This document shows, piece by piece, positions 53,889-63,499 of a stretch of 64,000 nucleotides of DNA; position 1 is the first letter of the stretch, and each line of letters begins with the position of its first letter. The stretch is from an uncultured Aquimarina sp. GTDB lineage: Bacteria > Bacteroidota > Bacteroidia > Flavobacteriales > Flavobacteriaceae. The DNA is taken from positions 1 to 64,000 of the forward strand of contig NZ_CANMED010000005.1 of assembly GCF_947496855.1 (NCBI RefSeq), read 5' to 3'. Under the pieces are notes generated by a model, which was given only the letters and a program-made list of their open reading frames with translations, was not told the origin of the DNA and made no database searches. A program made the position numbers and the translations under genes.

Positions 53889-56819
53889 TTAAAAATTAAC
53901 ATTTAAATGCAAATAAAATTGTTGCGAACTTGGGAAAGGAGTTACCTCTATACCACTAGATAAACCTGCTCCACCATTTACAGAAACTTCTGGATCATAA
54001 CTACTATAATCAGTTATTGTAAATAAATTCCTTCCAGATAACCCAAGTTTAATATCACTTACGGTATCTCCAAAAAGAGATTTAATACTCTCAGAAGAAA
54101 TACGATAGTAAATTGCCGCTTCTCTTAACCTTACATATCCTGCAGGCTCAACAAAACGTTCTGCATTTGCAGGGGTTGCTAAACGAGCCTGTCCTTCTGG
54201 AGTTTCTAAATCAGGACTAGTCCCTCCTAAATCTGTAAGAAATCTAGATAAATTTAAGTTGTCTCCTCCTTTTTTCCATTGTAATAGAAATGAAACATCC
54301 CATTGCTTAAATAAGGTAAGCTGATTATTAAAAGCCATTTGAAAATCTGGCTCTACATTTCCAACCTGAGTAAGGTTCCCATCTATATTACCTACTATTT
54401 GTGTTACAGGCTGACCTTCTTCTATAAAAAACGTACCCAATCCTGTTCCAAATCCAGCACCTGGTTGTGCAAAAGCAGGTACATCTAATCTCGTAACTTC
54501 GGATCTATTTAAGTAAAATTGAATCCCGGTATTCCAATAAAAATTATCCATATCCAGCACATCCGCTCTCAATGCTAATTCAATACCTTCATTTTTCAAG
54601 TCAGCTAAATTAGTTGTTTCCGTAGTAAAACCAGAAGATGCAGGTAAGGATCTTGATAAAATTAGATCCTTAACGTTTTTATTATAGTATGTTGCTTCCA
54701 CAGAAACTCTACTATTTAAGAACCCAAGATCGAAACCAACTTCAAATTCACTAGCTGTTTCAGGCTCAACATCGGGATCTCCCTTTAATCCAGCTACAGA
54801 TACACCTCCACTTCCTCCTGTATTAGAAGAACCTAAACTTGTAAAAGTCGCACCAAAAGCAGCTGGGTTTCCAGTTTCACCATAAGCAGCTCTCAGCTTT
54901 AATTGGTTCATTGCTTCTAAATTCCAAAAATCAAAACTAGCAACATTTATCGCCAAAGAAGCTTTTGGAAATCCATAAAACTCATTCGGATCACCATTTC
55001 TAGAAGATTTATCTAAACGGTATCCTAATGTAGCTATAAATTGATTTTTATAATTAGCTTCTATTTGACCAAAATAACCAAAATCCTCTTCACTAGATAA
55101 AAACTGATCTATAACCTGATTTACAGATTGGTCAACATTGGTTTGACCAACAGACAAATCAGCACCTCTACTATTAACCAAATTAGCTTCTTGATCTAAG
55201 TATGTAATACCCAATTGCGTTGTTAAATCAAGATCATCACCCAACATATCGTGATCCCAAATAGCAATAGCCTGAGCATTGATTTGAGTAAAATTATTTT
55301 TACCTTGAGAGATAAATCCTTCTTGCCCACCTACTTGTGCTTGATGGTCTTTCGGAACAAAAACATAAGTTTCATTTGCTAAGTAATCTAGACCTCCATT
55401 AATTAGAAATCGAACTCTATTTCTATCATTGGTAAAAAGCTTTGTATTTAATTTAAATCCTTGGATAATTCTATTATTAGTATCTTCATTTTTTGCTTGA
55501 TCCCTCACAAATAATGGATTTCCTGGATAATTTGGGTTATTTGGGTAATTCCCATTAGCATCGGGAAATAAATTAACCCAAGGACGCGTAAATGCTAAAG
55601 TATACCCATAACTTAGTCCTCCTTCATTCTCATTACCTGTAAAACTTCTGCTTGAGTTACTTCTAACATAGTTAGTGGTAGACGTAAAATCAAATATTTC
55701 TGAAATTTTATGATCAATATTTGCTCTTAATGACAATCTATCGAATCCTGTGTTTTTTATAATTCCTTCTTCATCACGAAAAGAACCACCTACATAAAAT
55801 TGTGTTTTTTCATTCCCACCCGTTACGTTTAATCGTGTATCAGTAATGAAACCGGTATTCCCATAAATTTCATCTTCATAATCGATAAGACCACCATTGC
55901 TTAAAGCATCTTCGAATCTTGCTCTCTCGGCTGCATCAAATGTATCTTCAACTGATTGTGCTGTCCAAGGTCTAAGTCCTAATCTATTTTGAATTACCGT
56001 AATTCCTGTGTCCTGACTAAAACTAATTTTAGTCTTACCGCCTTTACCTCTTTTTGTTGTAATTATTACTACCCCTGCATTACCTCTTTGTCCATAAATA
56101 GCTGCAGCTGAAGATCCTTTTAAAACTTCGATATTCTCGATATCATTTGGATCTAAATCTGCTAACCTATTTCCTGAATTCTCTTCATTCCCTCGGTTTC
56201 CACCAGATGCAAAACGCAATCCAGATGGAATCTCTACGTTGTTTATGTATACCCCATCGACGATAATCAATGGTTGATTATTACCATTAATAGAAGAGAT
56301 ACCTCTTAATCGTAATGCAAAACCTCCTCCAGGTGCTCCAGAAGAAGCCGTTATATTTACACCTGTTACCTTACCATATAAGGCTCCATCTACAGTAGTC
56401 TGACTCGTATTACCAACTAGTTCTTCAGAAGATACTGTAGAAACTGCATTTGCTAAATTCTTCCGTTTAATAGAAGAACCTAATCCAGTTACAACTATTT
56501 CATCCAACGCTTCTAATGATTCTTCCACCTGGATTGTAATTGCCCCCGCATTATCAACGTTAACCTTTTTAGTAGTAAACCCTATAGAAAATACTCTTAA
56601 TGTTATAGGAAGGTTACCGACAGTAAGTGAAAAATTACCATCAATATCACTCGCAGTTCCGTTATTAGTTCCGTCTTCTACGATGTTAATAAAAGGCACT
56701 CCTTCTCCAGTACCTTCGTTAATTACCTTTCCGGTAATTGTCTCTTGTGCCAATAGCACAACCGGAAAGAAAAACAAGAATAGCAAAAGCCCCTTGCTAA
56801 TTTGTGATTTTTTTTTCAT
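53889..56819 (-). CDS. SusC/RagA-family TonB-dependent transporter
   Basis: 976 residues. A signal peptide (LLLFLFFFPVVLLAQ) is followed by a carboxypeptidase-D-like regulatory domain (about 26-105), a TonB-box-like segment (LDEIVVTGLGS), the plug (about 115-255, with QRGNAGVVIITTKRGK) and a 22-strand barrel ending in LHLNVNF. It imports large substrates bound by SusD, with energy from TonB. The pair stands without SusE/F, regulator or enzyme genes directly beside it. Confidence 0.95.
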   Translation of the reverse strand: MKKKSQISKGLLLFLFFFPVVLLAQETITGKVINEGTGEGVPFINIVEDGTNNGTASDIDGNFSLTVGNLPITLRVFSIGFTTKKVNVDNAGAITIQVEESLEALDEIVVTGLGSSIKRKNLANAVSTVSSEELVGNTSQTTVDGALYGKVTGVNITASSGAPGGGFALRLRGISSINGNNQPLIIVDGVYINNVEIPSGLRFASGGNRGNEENSGNRLADLDPNDIENIEVLKGSSAAAIYGQRGNAGVVIITTKRGKGGKTKISFSQDTGITVIQNRLGLRPWTAQSVEDTFDAAERARFEDALSNGGLIDYEDEIYGNTGFITDTRLNVTGGNEKTQFYVGGSFRDEEGIIKNTGFDRLSLRANIDHKISEIFDFTSTTNYVRSNSSRSFTGNENEGGLSYGYTLAFTRPWVNLFPDANGNYPNNPNYPGNPLFVRDQAKNEDTNNRIIQGFKLNTKLFTNDRNRVRFLINGGLDYLANETYVFVPKDHQAQVGGQEGFISQGKNNFTQINAQAIAIWDHDMLGDDLDLTTQLGITYLDQEANLVNSRGADLSVGQTNVDQSVNQVIDQFLSSEEDFGYFGQIEANYKNQFIATLGYRLDKSSRNGDPNEFYGFPKASLAINVASFDFWNLEAMNQLKLRAAYGETGNPAAFGATFTSLGSSNTGGSGGVSVAGLKGDPDVEPETASEFEVGFDLGFLNSRVSVEATYYNKNVKDLILSRSLPASSGFTTETTNLADLKNEGIELALRADVLDMDNFYWNTGIQFYLNRSEVTRLDVPAFAQPGAGFGTGLGTFFIEEGQPVTQIVGNIDGNLTQVGNVEPDFQMAFNNQLTLFKQWDVSFLLQWKKGGDNLNLSRFLTDLGGTSPDLETPEGQARLATPANAERFVEPAGYVRLREAAIYYRISSESIKSLFGDTVSDIKLGLSGRNLFTITDYSSYDPEVSVNGGAGLSSGIEVTPFPSSQQFYLHLNVNF

Positions 56820-57037
56820 AATGATTTGTTTATAAGTTTGGCTAAATCTATTAAAACATTCTTACAAAAAAAAGTTAAAGCTAACATATGTTAGTTCAGA
56901 ACTCATTGATTATTAAACCGATATAAGCTTAAACCATAATTAAATTATGTTTAAACCATAATATTTTAATGGTAAATACGTTTTCACTTTACATCTTCAT
57001 TTTACCTAAAACTCCATATATTTAATATTAAACTTCT
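56820..57037. promoter_or_regulatory. Divergent region between susC-like gene and aspS
   Basis: It holds a 14-bp perfect palindrome CTAACATATGTTAG (56881-56894), 62 bases upstream of the SusC start, and two copies of TTAAACCATAAT (56929 and 56951). The 15-mer TTAAACCATAATTAA at 56929-56943 is identical to one upstream of the nuclease gene (12166-12180). No exact -7 box for SusC was found. Confidence 0.35.
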
Positions 57038-57045
57038 TATTTTTG
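57038..57045 (+). promoter_or_regulatory. -7 box of aspS
   Basis: TATTTTTG, followed by CA, is an exact Bacteroidetes -7 element 18 bases before the start codon. Confidence 0.55.
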
Positions 57046-57063
57046 CAGCCTTAACAACTAGCT

Positions 57064-58812
57064 ATGTATAGAAGTCATTCTTGTGGTGAATTACGCACCT
57101 CAGATATTAACAAAGAAGTTACCCTATCAGGATGGGTTCAAAAAACACGAGACAAAGGATTTATGATATGGGTAGATCTAAGAGATCGATATGGCATCAC
57201 TCAATTAATCTTTGATGAAGAACGTACGCCATCGGATGTTGTGGATAAGGCCAAAACTCTGGGTCGTGAGTTTGTAATACAAGTTAAAGGAGACGTTATT
57301 GAACGTGAATCTAAAAATCCAAATATTCCTACAGGTGATATTGAGATTTTAGTAACGGAATTACAAATTCTTAATGAAGCACTGGTTCCACCATTTACAA
57401 TAGAAGATGAAACTGATGGCGGTGAAGATATCAGAATGAAATATCGATACTTGGACATAAGACGAAATCCCGTAAAAAATAGTTTGATGTTTCGTCATCA
57501 AGTAGCGATGAAGGTTCGCAACTATTTATCAGAAGCGGATTTTATAGAAGTAGAAACGCCTTATCTAATTAAATCTACTCCAGAGGGAGCTCGAGATTTT
57601 GTAGTACCTTCTCGTATGAATCAAGGTCAGTTCTATGCATTACCTCAATCCCCACAAACTTTTAAGCAGTTGCTAATGGTTGGTGGAATGGACAAGTATT
57701 TCCAGATTGTAAAATGTTTTAGAGATGAAGATCTTAGAGCAGATAGACAACCAGAATTCACACAGATTGACTGTGAAATGGCTTTTGTGGAACAAGAAGA
57801 CATCTTGAATATTTTTGAAGGACTTACTCGTCATTTAATTAAGGATATAAAAGGACAGGAAATTAATGATTTTCCTAGAATGACTTATGATGAAGCTATG
57901 CGAACCTATGGTAATGATAAACCAGATATTCGTTTTGGAATGAAATTCGGCGAACTTAATTCTGTAGCACAACATAAAGATTTTAAAGTTTTTAATGATG
58001 CAGAGCTTGTCATCGGGATTGCAGTTCCTGGCGGCGCTTCCTATACAAGAAAAGAAATCGATAAACTTGTTGACTGGGTAAAACGCCCTCAGGTTGGCGC
58101 TCTGGGAATGGTATATGCAAAATGTAATGAAGATGGAAGTTTTAAATCATCCGTAGATAAGTTTTATGATCAGGAAGATTTGTCAGAATGGGCTGAAACT
58201 ACAGGTGCAAAAGCAGGAGACCTTATTTGCGTACTATCTGGTCAAGCTAATAAAGTTAGAGGACAGTTAAGTGCTTTGAGAATGGAACTAGCTGAGAGAC
58301 TAGGATTAAGAAATCCAGAAGAATTTGCTCCATTATGGGTAGTAGATTTTCCATTATTAGAATGGGATGAGGATACAGAACGTTACCACGCGATGCATCA
58401 TCCTTTTACTTCTCCAAAACCAGAAGATATTTCTCTTTTAGATTCTAAACCGGGTGATGTAAGAGCAAATGCATATGACTTGGTCTTAAACGGTAATGAA
58501 ATAGGAGGCGGATCTATTCGTATTCATGATAAAGAAACCCAAGCTTTGATGTTTAATCATTTAGGATTTACTCCGGAAGAAGCAAAAGAACAATTTGGTT
58601 TCTTACTAGATGCTTTTCAATATGGTGCTCCCCCACACGGAGGCATTGCATTTGGATTCGATCGATTAGTTGCTATTCTTGGAGGTCAGGAAACCATACG
58701 AGATTTTATTGCGTTCCCAAAAAACAATAGTGGTAGGGATGTAATGATTGATGCTCCTGCCAATATAGATAACGTACAGCTTAAGGAATTACATATTCAA
58801 CTAGATTTATAA
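57064..58812 (+). CDS. aspS: Aspartate-tRNA ligase
   Basis: 582 residues, bacterial type. The OB-fold anticodon-binding domain is 1-105 ([23 protein letters not shown]). The class II catalytic core includes motif 2 ([19 protein letters not shown]) and motif 3 ([15 protein letters not shown]), and the bacterial GAD insertion domain lies at about 290-410. It charges tRNA-Asp. It is a single gene with its own promoter and terminator. Confidence 0.97.
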   Translation: MYRSHSCGELRTSDINKEVTLSGWVQKTRDKGFMIWVDLRDRYGITQLIFDEERTPSDVVDKAKTLGREFVIQVKGDVIERESKNPNIPTGDIEILVTELQILNEALVPPFTIEDETDGGEDIRMKYRYLDIRRNPVKNSLMFRHQVAMKVRNYLSEADFIEVETPYLIKSTPEGARDFVVPSRMNQGQFYALPQSPQTFKQLLMVGGMDKYFQIVKCFRDEDLRADRQPEFTQIDCEMAFVEQEDILNIFEGLTRHLIKDIKGQEINDFPRMTYDEAMRTYGNDKPDIRFGMKFGELNSVAQHKDFKVFNDAELVIGIAVPGGASYTRKEIDKLVDWVKRPQVGALGMVYAKCNEDGSFKSSVDKFYDQEDLSEWAETTGAKAGDLICVLSGQANKVRGQLSALRMELAERLGLRNPEEFAPLWVVDFPLLEWDEDTERYHAMHHPFTSPKPEDISLLDSKPGDVRANAYDLVLNGNEIGGGSIRIHDKETQALMFNHLGFTPEEAKEQFGFLLDAFQYGAPPHGGIAFGFDRLVAILGGQETIRDFIAFPKNNSGRDVMIDAPANIDNVQLKELHIQLDL

Positions 58813-58820
58813 AACAAAAC

Positions 58821-58845
58821 ATCCCGCCAAAAGCGGGATTTTTTG
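58821..58845 (+). terminator. Terminator of aspS
   Basis: The stem ATCCCGC / GCGGGAT has a CAAAA loop and is followed by TTTTTT. It lies 8 bases past the stop codon. Confidence 0.9.
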
Positions 58846-58878
58846 TTACCTTTAGTCTGAACCAAGACTAGCCTATAC

Positions 58879-60663
58879 ATGCCTACTAAAAAAAAGACAC
58901 TACTTCATAGGTTTTTGATTTGGCGATACCGTCACATTTCTAATAAAAACTTTGTCCTTATACTAAGCATACTTGTTGGATTCTGTGCTGGCCTCATATC
59001 TCTTCTACTCAAGAATATAACACATTTAATCCAAGTAGTTCTGGAAAGTGATATCATTTCTTGGCAAACGTCATTCTATTTTGTCATTCCGATAATTGGA
59101 CTTCTTATTGTATATATTGTTACTAAATTTATCATCAAAAAGGATGTAAAATCAGCCATTCCATTGATTTTGTATTCTCTTTCCAAAAAAGATGGGAAGA
59201 TAAAACCATTGAGCGGATATCTGCCGCTTCTTCTCGCTCCCATCACTGTTGGATTTGGAGGTTCCGTTGGATTATTAGGACCTGCAGTAGGCTCGGGTTC
59301 AACTTTGAGTTCAAATATTAGTTCGTTATTTAAATTAGACAGTAAAACCCGATTTTTATTAATTGGTTGTGCAGCAGCAGGCGCTATCTCTGCTGTATTT
59401 AAATCTCCTTTAGCCGGTTTGGTTTTCGCAGTAGAAGTATTTAGTCTTGATTTGACTTTGGCTTCATTATTGCCCCTATTATTTGCTTCTGTATCTTCGA
59501 TTATTACCTCCTATTTTTTTCTAGGAGATGAAGTACTATTTAGCTTTGATGTTATAGAAAAGTTTGATATTTATGATACTCCTTTTTATATAATTCTGGG
59601 AATTGGAACAGCCTTTGCTTCTATTTATTTCACCAAAATGTATTTTGGGATTCTCCATTTTTTTGATCGCTTTCCAAAAAAAATTCACCGCTTATTAATT
59701 GGTGGGGTTGCTATTGGAGTTATGCTATATTTTATCCCCCCACTTTATGGTGAAGGTTTAGGTTTTATAAATGATTTACTCAATGGAAATCACCTAGCCG
59801 CAATCGGAAATACTCCTTTTGACAATATGACCAGTAGTATTTGGATGATCATAGCATTATTAACAGGAATCACAATATTCAAAGCTATTGCGATGACCGC
59901 GACATTTGCTGCGGGAGGATCTGGAGGAATTATAATTCCTACGATGGTTATGGGCAGTTCTTTAGGCAATGTTGTTTCTAAAATAATAAACAATCTGGGT
60001 ATGGGTTTTCAAGTATCCGAAGCTAATTTTACCTTACTAGGAATGGCTGGATTAATTGCCGGAGTACTACATGCCCCTCTTACTTCTATATTTCTTATTG
60101 CAGAAATTACTTCTAGTTACGAGTTATTTGTACCATTAATGATTACAACTGCAATATCCTTTATTATTTCCAAAAACAGAATTGAACATAATATTTATAC
60201 TAGAGAACTTGCAGAACAAGGGCACTTACTAACTCACGATAAAGATCAGACTGTGCTTACTCTAATGAAATTAGATGACTGTATAGAAACTAATTTCATC
60301 CCTGTAAATCCAGAACATACGCTGAAACACTTACTAAGTGAAGCAGTTGCTAAATCTAATAGAAATTTATTTCCTGTTATTGATGAATCTAATATCTTGA
60401 TAGGAATCGTGACACTCGATAATATAAGAGATATTATGTTTGACATTTCTTTATACCATAAAACTACTGTCGAAATGGTAATGACCCAAGTTGCTACGGC
60501 AATTATTTATGAAGATGATGATCCTAAAACTGCCATGCGTAAATTTCAGGATACTGGAGCCTGGAATCTACCGGTCATTAAAGATGGAAAATATCACGGT
60601 TTTATCTCTAAATCTAAATTATTAACCGCTTACAGGAGAAAGTTGATTAATTTCACTAGATAA
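58879..60663 (+). CDS. CLC-family chloride channel/transporter with CBS domains
   Basis: 594 residues. About 10-12 membrane helices of a voltage-gated CLC fold (about 25-430) are followed by two CBS domains (about 455-525 and 530-590). The filter region motif in the helix-N area is AAGGSGGIIIPTMVMG. At the GREGP/GLEAP position the sequence is GGSVG-L132-L133-GP: the gating glutamate is replaced by leucine (see findings), so passive chloride conduction is more likely than H+/Cl- exchange (inference). A single gene with a short leader after aspS. Confidence 0.92.
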   Translation: MPTKKKTLLHRFLIWRYRHISNKNFVLILSILVGFCAGLISLLLKNITHLIQVVLESDIISWQTSFYFVIPIIGLLIVYIVTKFIIKKDVKSAIPLILYSLSKKDGKIKPLSGYLPLLLAPITVGFGGSVGLLGPAVGSGSTLSSNISSLFKLDSKTRFLLIGCAAAGAISAVFKSPLAGLVFAVEVFSLDLTLASLLPLLFASVSSIITSYFFLGDEVLFSFDVIEKFDIYDTPFYIILGIGTAFASIYFTKMYFGILHFFDRFPKKIHRLLIGGVAIGVMLYFIPPLYGEGLGFINDLLNGNHLAAIGNTPFDNMTSSIWMIIALLTGITIFKAIAMTATFAAGGSGGIIIPTMVMGSSLGNVVSKIINNLGMGFQVSEANFTLLGMAGLIAGVLHAPLTSIFLIAEITSSYELFVPLMITTAISFIISKNRIEHNIYTRELAEQGHLLTHDKDQTVLTLMKLDDCIETNFIPVNPEHTLKHLLSEAVAKSNRNLFPVIDESNILIGIVTLDNIRDIMFDISLYHKTTVEMVMTQVATAIIYEDDDPKTAMRKFQDTGAWNLPVIKDGKYHGFISKSKLLTAYRRKLINFTR

Positions 60664-60700
60664 AATCAGTTTTAATATCCATATAATCGAATTAATTACA

Positions 60701-60738
60701 AAAAAACCTACCAAAAATTCATCTCAGCAGGTTTTTTC
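60701..60738. terminator. Terminator between the CLC and amylase genes
   Basis: AAAAAACCT and AGGTTTTTT form 9-bp arms around a 19-base loop between the two convergent genes. The T-run on one side and A-run on the other fit bidirectional use. Confidence 0.6.
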
Positions 60739-60758
60739 AATACTTAATAAAATCGAAA

Positions 60759-62708
60759 TTAATTTTTAATTAATTGAACTACTTGTGTTCGACCATTAAA
60801 AACTATTTTCATCAAATACATTCCTTTTATTAGATTAGGTGTTGCTACATCAATAGTATTTTGTTGAATATTGATCTGCTTATTTCCTAGAACTTTTTTA
60901 CCTAAAATATCATACATCGCTACTTCTACTTCGTTCAATTTTACGTTCGATATCTGAAAAGAAATTTTTAATGAATTTGTAAAAGGATTAGGCCATGTTT
61001 TTACAAAATTTGGATTTGATGTATCGACTTCATCAACTCCAAGAGTTCGAGATGTAGGCTCTCCGATTAGTACTAATCCAAAAGTGGTTCCGAATGTAAC
61101 TGTTCCATTAGAAACTGTTGCAAACGTCCCAGAAAAGTAATCCTGTAATTCTGTTCCTTCAGTCCAAATACCGAACACATCTAATGCTCCAGTAAAATCA
61201 TTATCATTGCCCGTATAAATAAGAGCTTCATCATTAAAACCATTTTTAGTATACTCTCTTTTAAAAGTATATGGGCTATCCTGCAATTTACTATGTTTCC
61301 CAGCCCCTACAGAAATATGTTCTCTTCTGAATTTGCCTATTTTTTGATAATGTTTCAAAGTTAAAGAAGCTATAGAGTTCGGATTATTCAATTCATCAAA
61401 ATTCATGTTTGATCTTAACGTGGCATCTCCACTAGCACCTCCGCCAGGATTTAATGTTCTAGCTGTTTCATCTCCATAATAAATCTGCGCTGGTCCTGGA
61501 GCTAATAATAGCTTAGTTCCCGCTTCAAAAGTTTTTTGTCGATTTCTATCAAATACCTCCTCAGTATCATGATTTGTCAAAAAATTCATGGCACTTTTAC
61601 CATCTCCCAACTGGTTTTGTAATAAATTATCATATCTACTAAAGATGCTTTCTAAATCGTCATTGGCATTAAATCTAAACTCAAAGTTGATCAAATTGGC
61701 AAAACCATTATCATAGTAATCTACATTAAAACCATCTCCCGTAAAATTTCTCCCCATAGTTGGAGCATTATAATTAAACACTTCACCAGTCATCCAAAAA
61801 TCGAGGTCATCTAATTTTTTATCAGGATTATTACTCTTCCATTCTCTTAAAGCGATAACTCCTTCAGTTTCTAGTTCTTTCCAAACGGCTTCTTCTACAT
61901 GTTTTACTGTGTCCACTCTAAATCCATCAACCCCGTATTTCCTAATGTAATCAGTTAACCATTTAATAATATAATTTCTAGGAGATCTAGTTTTCCCTGT
62001 TCTTGTAAAAAAACTATTAAGTTCTGTTTCCTGCAACTCTTTTCTACCTTCCTGATTCCATTTATCCAATAACCAATCTGGTAAATTTACATTGTCATTA
62101 GAATCCGTTCTAATATCTGGCAAATTATTTACCAATTCACAAGGTATTGTTCCTTCAGGACCTTGAAAATTACAATCAGGATCTCTTCGTACCCATTCGT
62201 CTGGCCAAGATTGATTTTGATCCGTGCTTGTATCAGGTCCAACATGATTTAGCACCACATCTAATAATACTCTAATTCCATGCTCATGAGCAGTATCTAC
62301 AAAAGTTCCGAAAAGTGCATTCGTTCCTAAATTTGCATCTATATTAGTCCAATCTTTTGCCCAATATCCGTGGAACCCATATCCAGCGCCTGGAACAGAT
62401 CCGTAAATATTTTCAATGGGTGGTGTGATCCAAAGAGCATTTACTCCTAATTCATCAAAATATCCTTCCTCTATCTTATTAATCAATCCCTGAAGATCTC
62501 CTCCTTCATAATTTCTTAAAGGCGGTCCATCTTGTGGCCTGTTATATGAAAAATCATTAGTCGTATCTCCATTTTCGAAACGATCCGTAAGAACAAAATA
62601 AACCGTTGCGCTTTCCCAAACAAATGGTAAATTCTTATCAGCTTGTGAATAACCCCATTTTAATGCAGAAAACGTTGTCATTACTACGATTAGTAAGTTT
62701 TTTTTCAT
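60759..62708 (-). CDS. Secreted GH13 alpha-amylase-family enzyme with T9SS domain
   Basis: 649 residues. A signal peptide (about 1-21) precedes a GH13 catalytic barrel (about 35-480) with the four conserved regions: D150VVLNH155, G262FRVDTVKH with nucleophile Asp266, general acid Glu309 in GEVF, and N379HD381. An additional beta domain follows, then a T9SS type A sorting domain (WPNPFTNSLKISF, GMYLMKIVF, ending QLIKN). It should act on alpha-glucans outside the cell. The position of Asp, Glu and Asp is complete, so it is predicted to be active. The SusC/D pair is about 4 kb away but separated by aspS and the CLC gene. Confidence 0.93.
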   Translation of the reverse strand: MKKNLLIVVMTTFSALKWGYSQADKNLPFVWESATVYFVLTDRFENGDTTNDFSYNRPQDGPPLRNYEGGDLQGLINKIEEGYFDELGVNALWITPPIENIYGSVPGAGYGFHGYWAKDWTNIDANLGTNALFGTFVDTAHEHGIRVLLDVVLNHVGPDTSTDQNQSWPDEWVRRDPDCNFQGPEGTIPCELVNNLPDIRTDSNDNVNLPDWLLDKWNQEGRKELQETELNSFFTRTGKTRSPRNYIIKWLTDYIRKYGVDGFRVDTVKHVEEAVWKELETEGVIALREWKSNNPDKKLDDLDFWMTGEVFNYNAPTMGRNFTGDGFNVDYYDNGFANLINFEFRFNANDDLESIFSRYDNLLQNQLGDGKSAMNFLTNHDTEEVFDRNRQKTFEAGTKLLLAPGPAQIYYGDETARTLNPGGGASGDATLRSNMNFDELNNPNSIASLTLKHYQKIGKFRREHISVGAGKHSKLQDSPYTFKREYTKNGFNDEALIYTGNDNDFTGALDVFGIWTEGTELQDYFSGTFATVSNGTVTFGTTFGLVLIGEPTSRTLGVDEVDTSNPNFVKTWPNPFTNSLKISFQISNVKLNEVEVAMYDILGKKVLGNKQINIQQNTIDVATPNLIKGMYLMKIVFNGRTQVVQLIKN

Positions 62709-62908
62709 TGTGCAAATTTTTAATTTTAGTTTGTGTTTGATTTATGTATAAAGTCTAATTAGTTTAAATTTGAATCACATTTTAAGTAACTACATGGCTT
62801 CATTTAGGAAAACGGCTTTTTTATAAATCTATTAGATTGAGTTTTTACGAAAACCTTTGATTGTTAATAAATTACCTTAAAACCATTAAAAAAAGTAAAT
62901 CACATACC

Positions 62909-63166
62909 ATGAAATACATTATTCGAATTTTATTCATCGCTATTGTTACTCTTGTCGCTATTGGTTATTATTATAAAAATTCTGGAGATCACACCAATGG
63001 AGATAAATGGGTTGGAATCGGAATATTGAGTGCTTCTTTTATTCTAATGCCTCTATTTATCTATCATAGATGGAAAGACAAAAAGGTAAAAGACTATATG
63101 TTAACTGAAGAAAATATAAAAAAAATGAGGGATTTTAGCAATGAAGAAAAACCTGATAAAAACTAA
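62909..63166 (+). CDS. Small two-helix membrane protein
   Basis: 85 residues from ATG 62909; a longer TTG-initiated frame from 62861 is less likely because it adds a polar Lys/Ser-rich stretch before the first helix. Two membrane helices (IIRILFIAIVTLVAIGYYY and WVGIGILSASFILMPLFIYH) are joined by a short loop, and the C-terminal tail is highly charged (KKVKDYMLTEENIKKMRD). I do not recognise a named function. It lies directly before the cold-shock gene on the same strand. Confidence 0.7.
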   Translation: MKYIIRILFIAIVTLVAIGYYYKNSGDHTNGDKWVGIGILSASFILMPLFIYHRWKDKKVKDYMLTEENIKKMRDFSNEEKPDKN

Positions 63167-63249
63167 AACTAAGCAAAAGTTTACATTTTGATAACAAATT
63201 TTATTGTATTAAAAGTTACCTTTATATTTAATATTATTATCTCATTATA

Positions 63250-63447
63250 ATGGAAGGAACAGTAAAATTTTTCAATGAATCCAAAGGCTTCGGGTTCATT
63301 ACCAACGATGAAACAGGAAAAGACATTTTTGTACACGCCTCAGGATTAAATGGCGAAACACTTAATGAAGGTGACAAAGTAGAGTACGAAGAAGAAGAAG
63401 GGAGAAAAGGAATTATAGCAGCTCAGATTCGCGTGATTCACTACTAA
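63250..63447 (+). CDS. Cold-shock domain protein
   Basis: 65 residues, one OB-fold cold-shock domain. RNP1 is KGFGFIT and RNP2 is DIFVHAS. It binds single-stranded RNA or DNA and prevents structure in mRNA. The C-terminal end (EEEGRKGIIAAQIRVI) is typical of the family. A near-consensus -7 box TACCTTTA lies 30-35 bases upstream, and a strong terminator follows. Confidence 0.96.
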   Translation: MEGTVKFFNESKGFGFITNDETGKDIFVHASGLNGETLNEGDKVEYEEEEGRKGIIAAQIRVIHY

Positions 63448-63475
63448 GATAAAACCTCTACTCTAAGTTTCACTG

Positions 63476-63499
63476 GCGCTATCTTATAGCGCTTTTTTT
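63476..63499 (+). terminator. Terminator of the cold-shock gene
   Basis: The stem GCGCTAT / ATAGCGC has a CTT loop and continues into TTTTTTTA. It touches the stop codon of the convergent partial gene. Confidence 0.9.
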
